Source: Salinivirga sp964413185
GTDB lineage: Bacteria > Bacteroidota > Bacteroidia > Bacteroidales > Salinivirgaceae
Reading direction: 5' to 3'
Assembly: GCA_964413185.1 (NCBI GenBank)
Contig: CAYPSX010000097.1
Location: 1-13,925 of the forward strand
Length of the DNA stretch: 13,925 nt
Shown here in pieces: positions 1 to 8,032 of this stretch. Each line of letters opens with the position of its first letter. Position 1 is the first letter of the stretch. The notes under the pieces are model-generated. The model searched no databases. It had not been told where the DNA came from and worked only from the letters and a program-made list of their open reading frames with translations. A program made the translations under genes and the position numbers.

Positions 1-180
1 ACAAGTTCCTCGAAATGCATTCTTGATGTTTTCAAGAAGCTTGAAGGTATTTATAAAGGCGGAAATGAAGTTGTTATCAACTGGCATTATGAAGAAGACG
101 ATGAAGATATGCTCGAAGCCGGGGAAGATTATCAATCCATCATCAAGATTCCATTTAAAATGATGGAAATAGAAGAGTAA
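1..180 (+). CDS. SiaC family (DUF1987) regulatory phosphoprotein, 3' end only
   Basis: This is the last 59 codons of a gene that begins before the window. The reading frame is open from base 1 to the TAA at 178-180. The peptide starts TSSKCILDVFKKLE and contains NWHYEEDDEDMLEAGEDY followed by IIKIPFKM, which matches the C-terminal half of the SiaC/DUF1987 family: an acidic EEDDEDMxEAGE stretch followed by a short IPF strand. In Pseudomonas SiaC is a small protein of about 127 residues that is phosphorylated on a threonine by SiaB and dephosphorylated by SiaA to control a diguanylate cyclase. In Bacteroidota its target is unknown. From family length, the first residue seen here (Thr) would fall close to that phospho-threonine, which is an inference. 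Partner genes, if any, lie upstream and outside the window. Confidence 0.8.
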   Translation, partial: TSSSKCILDVFKKLEGIYKGGNEVVINWHYEEDDEDMLEAGEDYQSIIKIPFKMMEIEE

Positions 181-199
181 TTGTAAAAAAAATTACGAT

Positions 200-240
200 T
201 GCCCCACATTGGACATTTTCAAAATGTTCCTTATGGGGCA
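200..240. terminator. Bidirectional hairpin terminator shared by two convergent genes
   Basis: An outer 7-bp stem pairs TGCCCCA (200-206) with TGGGGCA (234-240). Inside it, GGACATTTT (211-219) pairs with AAAATGTTCC (221-230) with one bulge. On the + strand it is followed by T-rich DNA (241-263). On the minus strand it is followed by a run of eight T (complement of 185-192, a few bases past the stem). It would end the SiaC-like gene on the + strand and the ABC gene on the minus strand. The stop codon and last codons of the ABC gene (231-240) form one arm of the stem, so coding and terminator sequence overlap. Confidence 0.7.
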
Positions 241-3200
241 TTCTTTATTTTCTGACTTTTTTGCCTGACCCGCTCTGTTTTCTTTTGTGCCCACTCAAAT
301 AAATTAACCAACCAACGTTGATAAAGGGCAATAAAGAAAAGAATGTTCATTAGCCACAACACAACGAGGTTGACCCAATAGGTTGGGTAATAATTGCCCA
401 ACAGCTTTTTATACGGCGAGTAAAAATGTGCACGAATAAAATTAGATTCCGGATCTTTATATATAGGATCCATTTTTTGATAGAGCCTGCCATTAAACTC
501 AATAATCCTGTCAAATGAATTGCTGTTGCGCACAAATTCGCTTAATTGTTCATTGGAATTGTTGAGCTTAAGCTTCACAAAAGCATTTTCGCCAGACATA
601 TTGGCTCTCCTCTGCTCAAGAAGTTCATCTTTTTGCCGCGATGCACTATTATATAAGTTGATATAATAGGTTCGCATCTCTTTTAACAGGGCTTTTAGGT
701 TTTGGTACAATTGAATGTCAAATTCATCAGCGTTAATTTGGTCGATCTGAGCGAAATTAAAATGTTCATTTTCAGTCAATTCCCTTTCCAACTCGTTCCT
801 CACTAATCTTAAATTGTCCTGAGCTTTTTCATTTAATTGCAACCCTCCATTTTCTGACGTTCGTTTAATTGAATTCAGCTTGTTTTCAATTTCTTTTATC
901 CAGTAATCTTTTCGATATGTAGCCTCACTCATAACTTTATCGTACGGGTAAAAGCTTTTTTCAAATTCATTGTTTTTAAACTGATGTACCGCAAGCCCTT
1001 CATAAGCCCATCTTGCCGTAATTATTTCTCCATACCACGGAATGGAGGTTGGAGAAGATATTTTGGGGTTTAACTGGTCATATTGCACAATAATTCCGCT
1101 CAAAATTAACTGGGGAATAACAAGAAAGGGGATAAGTATATATATGGTAACAACTGTTTTGAACAGATCAGATATTATGAGTCCCATAAGGTTGGCAACA
1201 CTCCAGGCAGAAAACATCATGAGCCAGTAGTGGAAATACATATCCGGGATTTCCATTATACTGTTTCCAACAATAACAAACAAAAACGACTGAAATGCGC
1301 TTATAAATAGCAGTATTGCGACTTTCGACATTAAATAACTGAACCAGCTCAGATTCAGGAAGCGTTCGCGGCGCAATATTTTCCGGTCTTTTATGATCTC
1401 TTCTGCACTTACCGTTAGACCAATGAAAATGGCAACAATAACCGACATAAAAATATAAACCGGTAGATTATTGTTTTCATACAAAGTGTAGCCCATTTTA
1501 TTGGTGGCATCTACATTATAAAACCTTACAATAAACGACAGGATAAATGCCAACAGCGGTGCTTCCAAAATATTAATGAACATATATTGCCTGTTCGAAA
1601 ACTTGGAAAGCACATCGCGCATTACAAAAACTTTGAATTGCTTGAGTAAACCGGGTGCTTTAAACTCAATTTTAGGCAAAGAGCCTTTTTCTTTGGTTTG
1701 ATATGCATATTCGTTTTTGTCTGAACGCAGGTATTTTTTAGCCCATTCTGTGGGCGGAATTTTTCTTGTTTTGGTTATGTTGCCATATTCGTCCAGTACA
1801 TTGGCTTCTACAATATTGAAAATTTGTTCGCTGTTCACATTACCGCAGCAGTGGCATTCACTTTCGTTCCAGTCTGCCTGGTGAATCCTCGATTTGAAAT
1901 ACATGATGGAGTCAACCGGGTTGCCGTAATAAATCATGTACCCGCCATTGTCCAGTAGCAATAATTTGTCGAACATTTTAAAAATATCGCTACTGGGCTG
2001 ATGAATAACCACAAAAATCAACTTGCCTTTTAAGGTAAGTTCTTTCAGCAAGTCCATAATATTCTCTGAATCGCGCGAAGAAAGTCCGCTTGTGGGCTCA
2101 TCAAGGAAAAGCACCGAGGGTTCGCGTATTAATTCCAGTGCAATGTTCAGGCGTTTACGCTGTCCGCCGCTAATTTTTTTGTTGAGCGGGCTGCCAACGG
2201 TCATGTCTTTTATTTCATACAATCCAAGGTTTTGCAGTACGGTTACAATTTTTTTGAGCACAATGGTTTTAGGTACTTTATCGAAGCATAGCAACGCATT
2301 GTAATAAATATTCTGGAAAACCGTCAATTCTTCAATCAGCAAATCGTCCTGTGAAACATAACCAATTAACCCTTGTATTTTTTCTTCCTCCCTATGTATG
2401 TCATATCCATTTATCAGTACTTCACCTTCATCGGGTGTATTAATCCCGTTGAGCACATTGAGCAACGTACTTTTCCCTGCTCCTGAAGCACCCATTATAC
2501 CAATTAAATTTCCCGATTCTTCCGTAAAAGACAGATCGTGAAGTCCTATATGCCCATTGGGAAACTGGTATTTAACTTTACGGACATCGTATTTGATGAG
2601 TTCATCTCGTGTAAAATCACTAAAAGCACTGATTATATCGCTGTAATAGATCGGCTTGATGCGCGAATTACGCATCGATGAACCAAAAGTTAATACGTAC
2701 ACTTTATCTTGTTGCACGAGTTGGCCATTGAGGTAGAGTTCATCGTCGCCAACATAGCGCATTACATACATATTGGCCTCGTCAATGGAAAATACCCTGA
2801 GCTGGCCACGCATTCCGGGTGTTTGAATATGGTTGACCAACATCTCCGGATCATCGGGTTGGTCATCAATTACAAGTAGTTGCGAGCTGTTGGGCAACCG
2901 GTCAAAATCATAAAGCACAAAAGCCTTGATTTTGATAAATTCTTTGTCGGGTATATAAAATGTATCGGCTACTGTTTCTACAAACTCTAATTCCTGTTCC
3001 GATATTTCATTGTCGGTTTTTATAAATTCCAGTAACCTGAACAGTACAACTCTTTTTTGCTGATGGGTGAGTTCGTTATTTATTTCGGTGCATATTTTCA
3101 GTACTTTTACAGAACTGAGGGCTATGCTTTTTTTAAGTTTGTGCTTTACGCTTAATTTTTTTTGGTAGATGGAGTAATAGTAATCATAAACCTGCAAATA

Positions 3201-3335
3201 TTCATCGGCAAGTTCCTGGTTGAGCATCTGGTTAAGGAATGAGCTTACTACTAAGCGCCTGTCGGTGCCATCTGCCAAAGGTTTGGCTATAATGGCAAAC
3301 AACTGCATTAAGGCTTTTAAAATGCGTTCACTCAT
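231..3335 (-). CDS. ABC-2 type half-transporter (ABCG-like) with N-terminal TerB-like module
   Basis: A 1034-residue fused ATPase and permease, expected to work as a homodimer in the inner membrane; the substrate is unknown. Residues ~75-140 resemble a TerB-like helical domain (FIKTDNEISEQE). Residues ~180-240 form a linker ending PIYYSDI, perhaps a degenerate FHA-like domain. The nucleotide-binding domain spans ~250-480: Walker A GASGAGKST (282-290), signature ISGGQ (388-392), Walker B VLFLDE (408-413) and H-loop His445. A Cys/His cluster CHCC (494-497) sits between ATPase and membrane parts. Membrane helices are likely near 587-605, 625-643, 668-690, 701-721, 727-748 and 986-1004. The roughly 235-residue stretch between the last two is hydrophilic, partly coiled-coil-like (about 805-910), and much longer than the equivalent ABCG loop. 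ATPase-before-permease order is the ABCG/White type. Start ATG at 3335; it lies 11 bases after the stop of the small exported protein gene, implying one transcript. Confidence 0.85.
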   Translation of the reverse strand: MSERILKALMQLFAIIAKPLADGTDRRLVVSSFLNQMLNQELADEYLQVYDYYYSIYQKKLSVKHKLKKSIALSSVKVLKICTEINNELTHQQKRVVLFRLLEFIKTDNEISEQELEFVETVADTFYIPDKEFIKIKAFVLYDFDRLPNSSQLLVIDDQPDDPEMLVNHIQTPGMRGQLRVFSIDEANMYVMRYVGDDELYLNGQLVQQDKVYVLTFGSSMRNSRIKPIYYSDIISAFSDFTRDELIKYDVRKVKYQFPNGHIGLHDLSFTEESGNLIGIMGASGAGKSTLLNVLNGINTPDEGEVLINGYDIHREEEKIQGLIGYVSQDDLLIEELTVFQNIYYNALLCFDKVPKTIVLKKIVTVLQNLGLYEIKDMTVGSPLNKKISGGQRKRLNIALELIREPSVLFLDEPTSGLSSRDSENIMDLLKELTLKGKLIFVVIHQPSSDIFKMFDKLLLLDNGGYMIYYGNPVDSIMYFKSRIHQADWNESECHCCGNVNSEQIFNIVEANVLDEYGNITKTRKIPPTEWAKKYLRSDKNEYAYQTKEKGSLPKIEFKAPGLLKQFKVFVMRDVLSKFSNRQYMFINILEAPLLAFILSFIVRFYNVDATNKMGYTLYENNNLPVYIFMSVIVAIFIGLTVSAEEIIKDRKILRRERFLNLSWFSYLMSKVAILLFISAFQSFLFVIVGNSIMEIPDMYFHYWLMMFSAWSVANLMGLIISDLFKTVVTIYILIPFLVIPQLILSGIIVQYDQLNPKISSPTSIPWYGEIITARWAYEGLAVHQFKNNEFEKSFYPYDKVMSEATYRKDYWIKEIENKLNSIKRTSENGGLQLNEKAQDNLRLVRNELERELTENEHFNFAQIDQINADEFDIQLYQNLKALLKEMRTYYINLYNSASRQKDELLEQRRANMSGENAFVKLKLNNSNEQLSEFVRNSNSFDRIIEFNGRLYQKMDPIYKDPESNFIRAHFYSPYKKLLGNYYPTYWVNLVVLWLMNILFFIALYQRWLVNLFEWAQKKTERVRQKSQKIKNAP

Positions 3336-3346
3336 TTACAGATTTA

Positions 3347-3754
3347 TTAGTGCTCAAAACCAATCAGCAGGAATACAATTCCGGACGATTGGATATTCGT
3401 ATCTAAGCGTGCTTCAATAAAACAGTCGGTAGTTGATGAAAAATATAAGTCCCAAAACGGTGTATTATCATAGTCTTTATTGGAGAAAAGCAGGTTTCTG
3501 TTCTTGTCGTACACATTAAACACGATGGTTTTGTCGTCACGAGCCCCGCACACAACAACCCTGTACCTGTTTTTTTCGTAAAATGTTGCCTGGAATTCAG
3601 CAACTTCTTCTCCGGTTAACAATGCCCTGTACTGTTGGCCGTCAGAAACATATTTGTCACTGAAATAGTTACCGCACCTTTCTTTGATAGCTGTAGGTTG
3701 GGCGTTTATTGAAAATACTAATACTGATAATATTATGGTGAAGAAATATTTCAT
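3347..3754 (-). CDS. Small exported protein of unknown function, first gene of ABC transporter unit
   Basis: This is a 135-residue protein with a clear signal peptide (MKYFFTIILSVLVFSINA, cleavage before Gln19), so it is exported to the periplasm or beyond. I chose the ATG at 3754 because it begins the signal peptide; a TTG at 3775 would add seven residues in frame and is less likely. The mature part has alternating short hydrophobic strands (YRVVVCG, IVFNVYD, GIVFLLIGF) and three cysteines (27, 69, 111). The pattern suggests a small beta-sandwich, perhaps like pre-peptidase C-terminal (PPC) domains, but no family is recognised with confidence. The gene ends 11 bases before the ABC transporter gene and is probably co-transcribed with it. 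It could be a soluble partner of the transporter's large extracytoplasmic loop, which is an inference from linkage only. Confidence 0.75.
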   Translation of the reverse strand: MKYFFTIILSVLVFSINAQPTAIKERCGNYFSDKYVSDGQQYRALLTGEEVAEFQATFYEKNRYRVVVCGARDDKTIVFNVYDKNRNLLFSNKDYDNTPFWDLYFSSTTDCFIEARLDTNIQSSGIVFLLIGFEH

Positions 3755-3778
3755 AAGTTTATTTTTAATTTTCAATGG

Positions 3779-3950
3779 TCATAACCTGTCCCGCAAAAGG
3801 CGGGGGAGCTCGCCATGATAAGTCCAATTTCGGCCACATGCTGTTTGTACGTTCGTTGTAATCATGCGAGCGTACTTCGACATGCTCAGCACAAACTTCG
3901 ACATGCCCAGCATTAATGTGTCAAATTTTTTGTCATGGCTCGGTTCATAA
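3779..3950 (-). repeat. Composite short-repeat region upstream of the small exported gene
   Basis: This non-coding block has a different texture from its surroundings. On the minus strand it begins with a 19-base segment (3932-3950) found again inverted at 13886-13904. Next come two near-identical 18-base units, ACTTCGACATGCTCAGCA at 3874-3891 and the same with one change at 3895-3912, spaced 21 bases apart. It ends with a small GC hairpin, CCCGC-loop-GCGGG, at 3790-3804. A 28-codon open frame (3865 to 3779, minus) runs through its second half but is probably a by-product of the repeat. Units of the TTCGACnnGCTCAGC type are, from memory, common intergenic repeats in Bacteroidota genomes. The exact outer limits cannot be fixed from one copy. 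Confidence 0.5.
3874..3912. repeat. Tandem 21-base repeat, two copies
   Basis: Copy 1 occupies 3874-3891 and copy 2 occupies 3895-3912. They differ at one of 18 positions (CTCAGC versus CCCAGC) and are separated by three bases. They lie in the leader or promoter region of the small exported protein gene, so they may affect its transcript, but nothing shows a function. Confidence 0.75.
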
Positions 3951-4049
3951 TTTAGATCAATTTTATTTCATAATGCCGCAATCGGTTTTTGTCCCATTTT
4001 TTATAAAAATTATTAAGCTTTTCCTGTGGCTTGCTTTACCAGTCCCTTT

Positions 4050-4958
4050 TTATCTTTTTATAATAAAATTTCGAATATTGCTTAATGAAACTTTTATTTC
4101 TTTTAATGTTGCCGGATTCATGTTAACTATTGATTCGCTATAAACTCTGGTGAGGTTTGTTTCCGGATCAGTTTCTGTTTTCCTGAATTTATAATTAACC
4201 TCTACTTTTTCATAAATGGTGGCCAAATCTATCAACGATTCAACCAGCTTTTTGTATTGCTGGTTTCGATCGCTGTATGGTGCTAATAACTCAACAAGGT
4301 TGTTTAAAGGCTTTTTGTTTTCTCCTATCCGGGTTATCAATTCTTTACTGTCATTTTTACTCAAATTCGCGAGTAAATACACGCTTTCCACCCAGCCACC
4401 TGCAATTACAAGGCAGGCAAGATGTTCCTGCTGATTATCTTTAAAAAATACATCGGCATCGCGGTAAGTGTTGCCTAAAATCCTCAGCAGCGAGTCTTGA
4501 TTGCCAATGTTGTTTTCTATTCGCTGTATTGTAGATTTATTGAATGCGCCCAATAACTCTAAATCCTCTGCCAGCCCTTTTATCACACTGAAATATTTCA
4601 TGGCATCGGGCGATTGTTCGTATAGTGTAACATAGGCCATGTCTGCACCATAAACACCCAGATTCGCTGCACGGAAAAACGTAGAGTTATATTTCGATGT
4701 TTGTCCTGCATCGTTTAATATCTCCCTGTTATAAGGTATTTTCTGATTGCTGATAAAAATAGCTGCCTGATAGGGCGAGGGGACACTAAATAGCGTATTG
4801 TTTAATTTAACTATCCTGCTGGTACTGGTGTCTTTTACCTGGTTTACTAAATCTTTTTTTACGTTGTCTTCATTTTTTTTGTTTGATTTACAACCATTTA
4901 ACGCAATAAGCATCAGCAGTGCAAGCGCTATTTTTAATATATTGTAGTTATTGAACAT
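4050..4958 (-). CDS. Lipoprotein of unknown function
   Basis: This is a 302-residue lipoprotein. Residues 1-22 form a lipoprotein signal with the lipobox ALNGC and the lipidated Cys23, followed by a lysine-rich tail (KSNKK). That tail lacks the acidic signal associated with surface export in Bacteroidota, so a periplasm-facing anchor is more likely. I chose the ATG at 4958 because it places the signal peptide correctly; a TTG at 5000 would add 14 residues. The mature part looks mainly helical and soluble, with a central motif region ADMAYVTLYEQSPDAMKYF and later GGWVESVYLLANL. I do not recognise the family. It is transcribed divergently from the dipeptidyl peptidase gene across a 136-base gap. 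The repeat region separates it from the next minus-strand gene, so it is probably its own unit. No clear terminator is seen after it. Confidence 0.75.
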   Translation of the reverse strand: MFNNYNILKIALALLMLIALNGCKSNKKNEDNVKKDLVNQVKDTSTSRIVKLNNTLFSVPSPYQAAIFISNQKIPYNREILNDAGQTSKYNSTFFRAANLGVYGADMAYVTLYEQSPDAMKYFSVIKGLAEDLELLGAFNKSTIQRIENNIGNQDSLLRILGNTYRDADVFFKDNQQEHLACLVIAGGWVESVYLLANLSKNDSKELITRIGENKKPLNNLVELLAPYSDRNQQYKKLVESLIDLATIYEKVEVNYKFRKTETDPETNLTRVYSESIVNMNPATLKEIKVSLSNIRNFIIKR

Positions 4959-5094
4959 TATATTTGGTTTTATTCTCTCATACTGAATGCAATTAAGCAA
5001 AAAAAAAGTAATTCTACAAGGTATTTTACCCTTATAATCATTAATTAACGCTATTTTTTGAAACGAAAATATTATTTTTACCTAAAAAAATCTT

Positions 5095-7251
5095 ATGAAC
5101 CGATTCAAACTCTTATTTTTTTTAGTTCTGGCATTAGCAATTCAACATGCCCGGGCACAAGATAAAATGCTCTCAATGGAAGATGCAATTATAGGCCAAT
5201 GGAGACATCTTTACCCGGAAAATATTCATGGTTTTTGGCAACCCGGAACATCAAATCTTACTTATAAGGAAAAAAATAATTTAATTCAGTTTGATGCTGA
5301 AGGCAAATCATCCGAAGTGGTTTTAAAGTTATCTGCCATAAACCAGGCACTTGCGGCAGATGGATATGACACACTCAAAGGCCTTCCTTATCCAAAATGG
5401 CTTACAGAAAAAAAACTGTTCGTTCGCAGACCCGGGCGGGCATTTGTTTTCAATATAAACAACAAAGAAATTGAAAGTTTTTATCGTTTTATTGAGGGCG
5501 ATATGCGCTTCGATTATGTGAGCGATCTTTCTAATGAAAAAATTGCCGTTACCAACGATAATGATCTGTATATTGCAACACCTAAAAACAGAATTACAGT
5601 CGCAAAATCTGATGATGAAAATATTGTATACGGGCAGGCAGTCAGCCGACGTGAGTTTGGTATCTCCAAAGGTACATTTTGGTCGCCAAAAGGGAAATAC
5701 CTGGCCTATTATATCAACAATATGAGCGATGTAAAAAGATACCCGATTGTTGATATAACAAAACGGGAAGCCGAAGCTGAAATGATTCCTTATCCAATGG
5801 CTGGTATGAAAAGCGAGCATGTTAGCCTGGGAGTTTTTGATACACAAACAGGGAAAACTGTTTACATAGAAGATGACGATCCTTACAGTGAGAAATACCT
5901 CACCAATATTTCATGGGGACCCAACGAAGAATATATTTACATTCAGGTTCTCAACAGGGGGCAGAATCACATGAAATTAAATAAATATAGTGTTGAAACA
6001 GGTGAATTATTAAATACTTTGTTTGAAGAAAAGCATGAAAAATACGTTGAACCTTACCACAAACTCATTTTTTTACCCAACGACCCAAACAGCTTCCTTT
6101 ACCAAATGCGTAAAGATGGTTATAATCATCTTTATCATTTCAATACATCGGGTGAGCTTATCAACAAAATTACTTCAGGGGCCTGGGAGGTAACAGATGT
6201 GCTTGGGTTTGGCCCAAATGCCGAATACCTTTACTACATTTCTACTGAAGAGAGCCCGATTGAACGCCACGTGTACAAAGTAAAAATAGACAAACCAAAA
6301 AAGAAAACACGGCTTACAAATTCAGCAGGCACACACAGTGCCACGCTTTCCGGTAACGGAAAGTATATTTTTGACCGGTATTCTGCACAAAATGTTCCCA
6401 GGGTAGTTCAGCTTATTGATACTGAGAAGGGAAAAAAGCATGTGATGTTGGAAGCTGACAACCCGCTTAAAGACTACAAACTAGGGGAAACGACCATTGG
6501 TAAAATAAAATCGGCCGATGGAAAAACCGATCTTTACTACAGAATGATAAAACCGGCCAACTTTGATCCTGATAAAAAATACCCGGCCATTATTTATGTT
6601 TATGGCGGCCCGCATGCGCAATTAGTAAGCAATAGCTGGCTGGGCGGTGCACGAATGTGGCAGCACTATATGGCACAGCAGGGCTATGTTATGTTAACTG
6701 TGGATAATCGAGGATCTGCTAATCGCGGACTCGAATTTGAAAATGTAATTCATCGCCAGTGCGGGCAAGCCGAAATGGCCGACCAACTTAAAGGTGTTGA
6801 GCTGCTAAAAAGTTTTGATTATGTTGATGCCGAACGGATAGGTATTCATGGCTGGAGTTATGGCGGTTTTATGACTACTTCGTTAATTACAAATTACCCG
6901 GATCTTTTTAAAGTTGGCGTTGCCGGCGGGCCGGTTATTGACTGGAAATATTATGAAGTGATGTATGGAGAGCGTTATATGGATTCGCCTCAGGAAAATC
7001 CGGAAGGTTACCAAAAAACAAGCCTGATTCCCATGGCAAAAGAATTAAAAAGAAAGCTGCTTATTGTGCATGGTTTTATTGACCCAACAGTTGTGCAGCA
7101 GCATAGCCTTGTTTTTGTGCGCGAATGCGTAAAAGCAAATGTGCCTGTCGATTATTTTGTGTATCCAAGAGCTGAACATAATGTAAGAGGGAGAGACCGA
7201 ATTCATTTAATGCAAAAAGTAACGGATTATTTTGAAGATTTTTTGAAATAA
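5095..7251 (+). CDS. S9 family dipeptidyl peptidase IV-like serine peptidase
   Basis: This is a 718-residue exported peptidase predicted to remove dipeptides from peptide N-termini in the periplasm. A signal peptide (1-21, ending ARA before Gln22) leads into a beta-propeller domain (~95-470) and an alpha/beta hydrolase domain (~480-718). The catalytic triad is Ser588 in GWSYGG, Asp663 in HGFIDPT and His695 in AEHNV. The spacings of 75 and 32 residues are close to those of mammalian DPP4 (78 and 32). Tyr503 in VYGGPHAQ fits the oxyanion-hole tyrosine. Glu187 in SRREFGI lies in the propeller motif expected to bind the substrate amino terminus, where DPP4 has a Glu pair; the exact specificity is therefore uncertain. 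The length is normal for bacterial members. Start ATG at 5095 gives a complete signal peptide. A strong hairpin follows, so the gene appears to be transcribed alone. Confidence 0.92.
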   Translation: MNRFKLLFFLVLALAIQHARAQDKMLSMEDAIIGQWRHLYPENIHGFWQPGTSNLTYKEKNNLIQFDAEGKSSEVVLKLSAINQALAADGYDTLKGLPYPKWLTEKKLFVRRPGRAFVFNINNKEIESFYRFIEGDMRFDYVSDLSNEKIAVTNDNDLYIATPKNRITVAKSDDENIVYGQAVSRREFGISKGTFWSPKGKYLAYYINNMSDVKRYPIVDITKREAEAEMIPYPMAGMKSEHVSLGVFDTQTGKTVYIEDDDPYSEKYLTNISWGPNEEYIYIQVLNRGQNHMKLNKYSVETGELLNTLFEEKHEKYVEPYHKLIFLPNDPNSFLYQMRKDGYNHLYHFNTSGELINKITSGAWEVTDVLGFGPNAEYLYYISTEESPIERHVYKVKIDKPKKKTRLTNSAGTHSATLSGNGKYIFDRYSAQNVPRVVQLIDTEKGKKHVMLEADNPLKDYKLGETTIGKIKSADGKTDLYYRMIKPANFDPDKKYPAIIYVYGGPHAQLVSNSWLGGARMWQHYMAQQGYVMLTVDNRGSANRGLEFENVIHRQCGQAEMADQLKGVELLKSFDYVDAERIGIHGWSYGGFMTTSLITNYPDLFKVGVAGGPVIDWKYYEVMYGERYMDSPQENPEGYQKTSLIPMAKELKRKLLIVHGFIDPTVVQQHSLVFVRECVKANVPVDYFVYPRAEHNVRGRDRIHLMQKVTDYFEDFLK

Positions 7252-7264
7252 AGAAAGGATATAC

Positions 7265-7290
7265 AAAAAAAGGGCTTCGGCCCTTTTTTT
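7265..7290. terminator. Strong bidirectional UUCG-loop terminator
   Basis: A perfect 11-bp stem pairs AAAAAAAGGGC (7265-7275) with GCCCTTTTTTT (7280-7290) around a TTCG tetraloop (7276-7279). The A-run and T-run make it a factor-independent terminator on both strands. It ends the dipeptidyl peptidase gene 14 bases after its stop, and on the minus strand it ends the M23 unit, whose TAA (complement of 7289-7291) overlaps the T-run. Confidence 0.93.
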
Positions 7291-8011
7291 AATCAAGTTT
7301 TTCTGTCTTTTTGACGAATTCGTCGCGTATTTGTTTGAGTGTTTCCGAGCAATTGTTGCCCCAATAAATTCGTATTAATTGATGTACTTTATAGTTTTCG
7401 AAATACGATGCCAGAGCCGCATCATAGTCAATTATCTCAAGATTGTATGCTGCTTTTTTGGCTACTTCTGTAAACTCCTCATAGGTTAATTTTCGGCTTA
7501 GTTTAAAATAACTGTGGTTTTCATCTACAAGGTCGCAAAAGTACCCGGACTCAAATTCCTTCATGTAAAAGAATTTTTTGATGCGAATAAAAGCATGGTC
7601 GATGAATTTGAATTTTCGGGTTCTTTTTTGGAATTTGGCTCCCAATTCTGCAAACAATTCCTGAATTTCACGCACTTTGGCAAAATTCTCAATATTTCTG
7701 ATTCTAATTGCATGAAAACGCTCATCGAAAAATTCGAGCATTGATATTGTTGCATGAAAGTCATAATCTACTTTTTGTTTAATTTGTTCTTTCATTAACA
7801 ACAAATCTTCCAAATGCATGTAGTCATCCAAAACTAAATATAAATAAAGAGGAATTTGGCTTGTTGGTTTATAGCCGTAGTAGCCGGGGAAAGGGGCAGG
7901 GCATTCAAAAGCCAGTGTGTTTGTATCTACCGCACTATCGGTAATTAGCCTGAGTGGTTCTGTTTTTTTCAGGGTTCCGTAACGCTCTATAATTTTTTCT
8001 TCCATATGCAT
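7289..8011 (-). CDS. Conserved-looking cytoplasmic protein of unknown function, paired with M23 peptidase
   Basis: This is a 240-residue protein with no signal peptide or membrane helix, rich in Lys, Glu, Phe and Tyr, apparently cytoplasmic. Recognisable stretches are FECPAPFPGYYGYKPTS near the N-terminus, then a conserved-looking LYLVLDDYMHLEDLLLMK and a C-terminal IRIYWGNNCSETL. I cannot place it in a family. ATG codons at 8011 and 8005 (residues 1 and 3) are both possible starts. It begins 21 bases after the stop of the M23 peptidase gene on the same strand, so the two probably share a transcript that ends at the UUCG hairpin. Linkage hints at a role tied to the envelope or cell division, but nothing in the protein shows it. 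Confidence 0.75.
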   Translation of the reverse strand: MHMEEKIIERYGTLKKTEPLRLITDSAVDTNTLAFECPAPFPGYYGYKPTSQIPLYLYLVLDDYMHLEDLLLMKEQIKQKVDYDFHATISMLEFFDERFHAIRIRNIENFAKVREIQELFAELGAKFQKRTRKFKFIDHAFIRIKKFFYMKEFESGYFCDLVDENHSYFKLSRKLTYEEFTEVAKKAAYNLEIIDYDAALASYFENYKVHQLIRIYWGNNCSETLKQIRDEFVKKTEKLD

Positions 8012-8032
8012 AAATGATTGCGAAGGAAGGGT

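Noticed and set aside
3779..3865. A 28-codon minus-strand open frame (beginning MITTNVQTACGRNW) before the small exported gene
   Set aside because: It lies wholly inside the composite repeat block and includes the GC hairpin; it is more likely a by-product of a repeated DNA sequence than a gene. Genome-wide copies with intact frames would reopen the question.
5041..5094. Possible promoter boxes (TTTTTTG and a TATTTTTA-like box) before the dipeptidyl peptidase gene
   Set aside because: The spacing is too short for the Bacteroidota -33/-7 arrangement and the -7 box lacks its G.
5329..5847. A 172-residue minus-strand open frame
   Set aside because: It runs opposite the dipeptidyl peptidase propeller region, shows no family features, and the sense frame has a complete catalytic triad and signal peptide.
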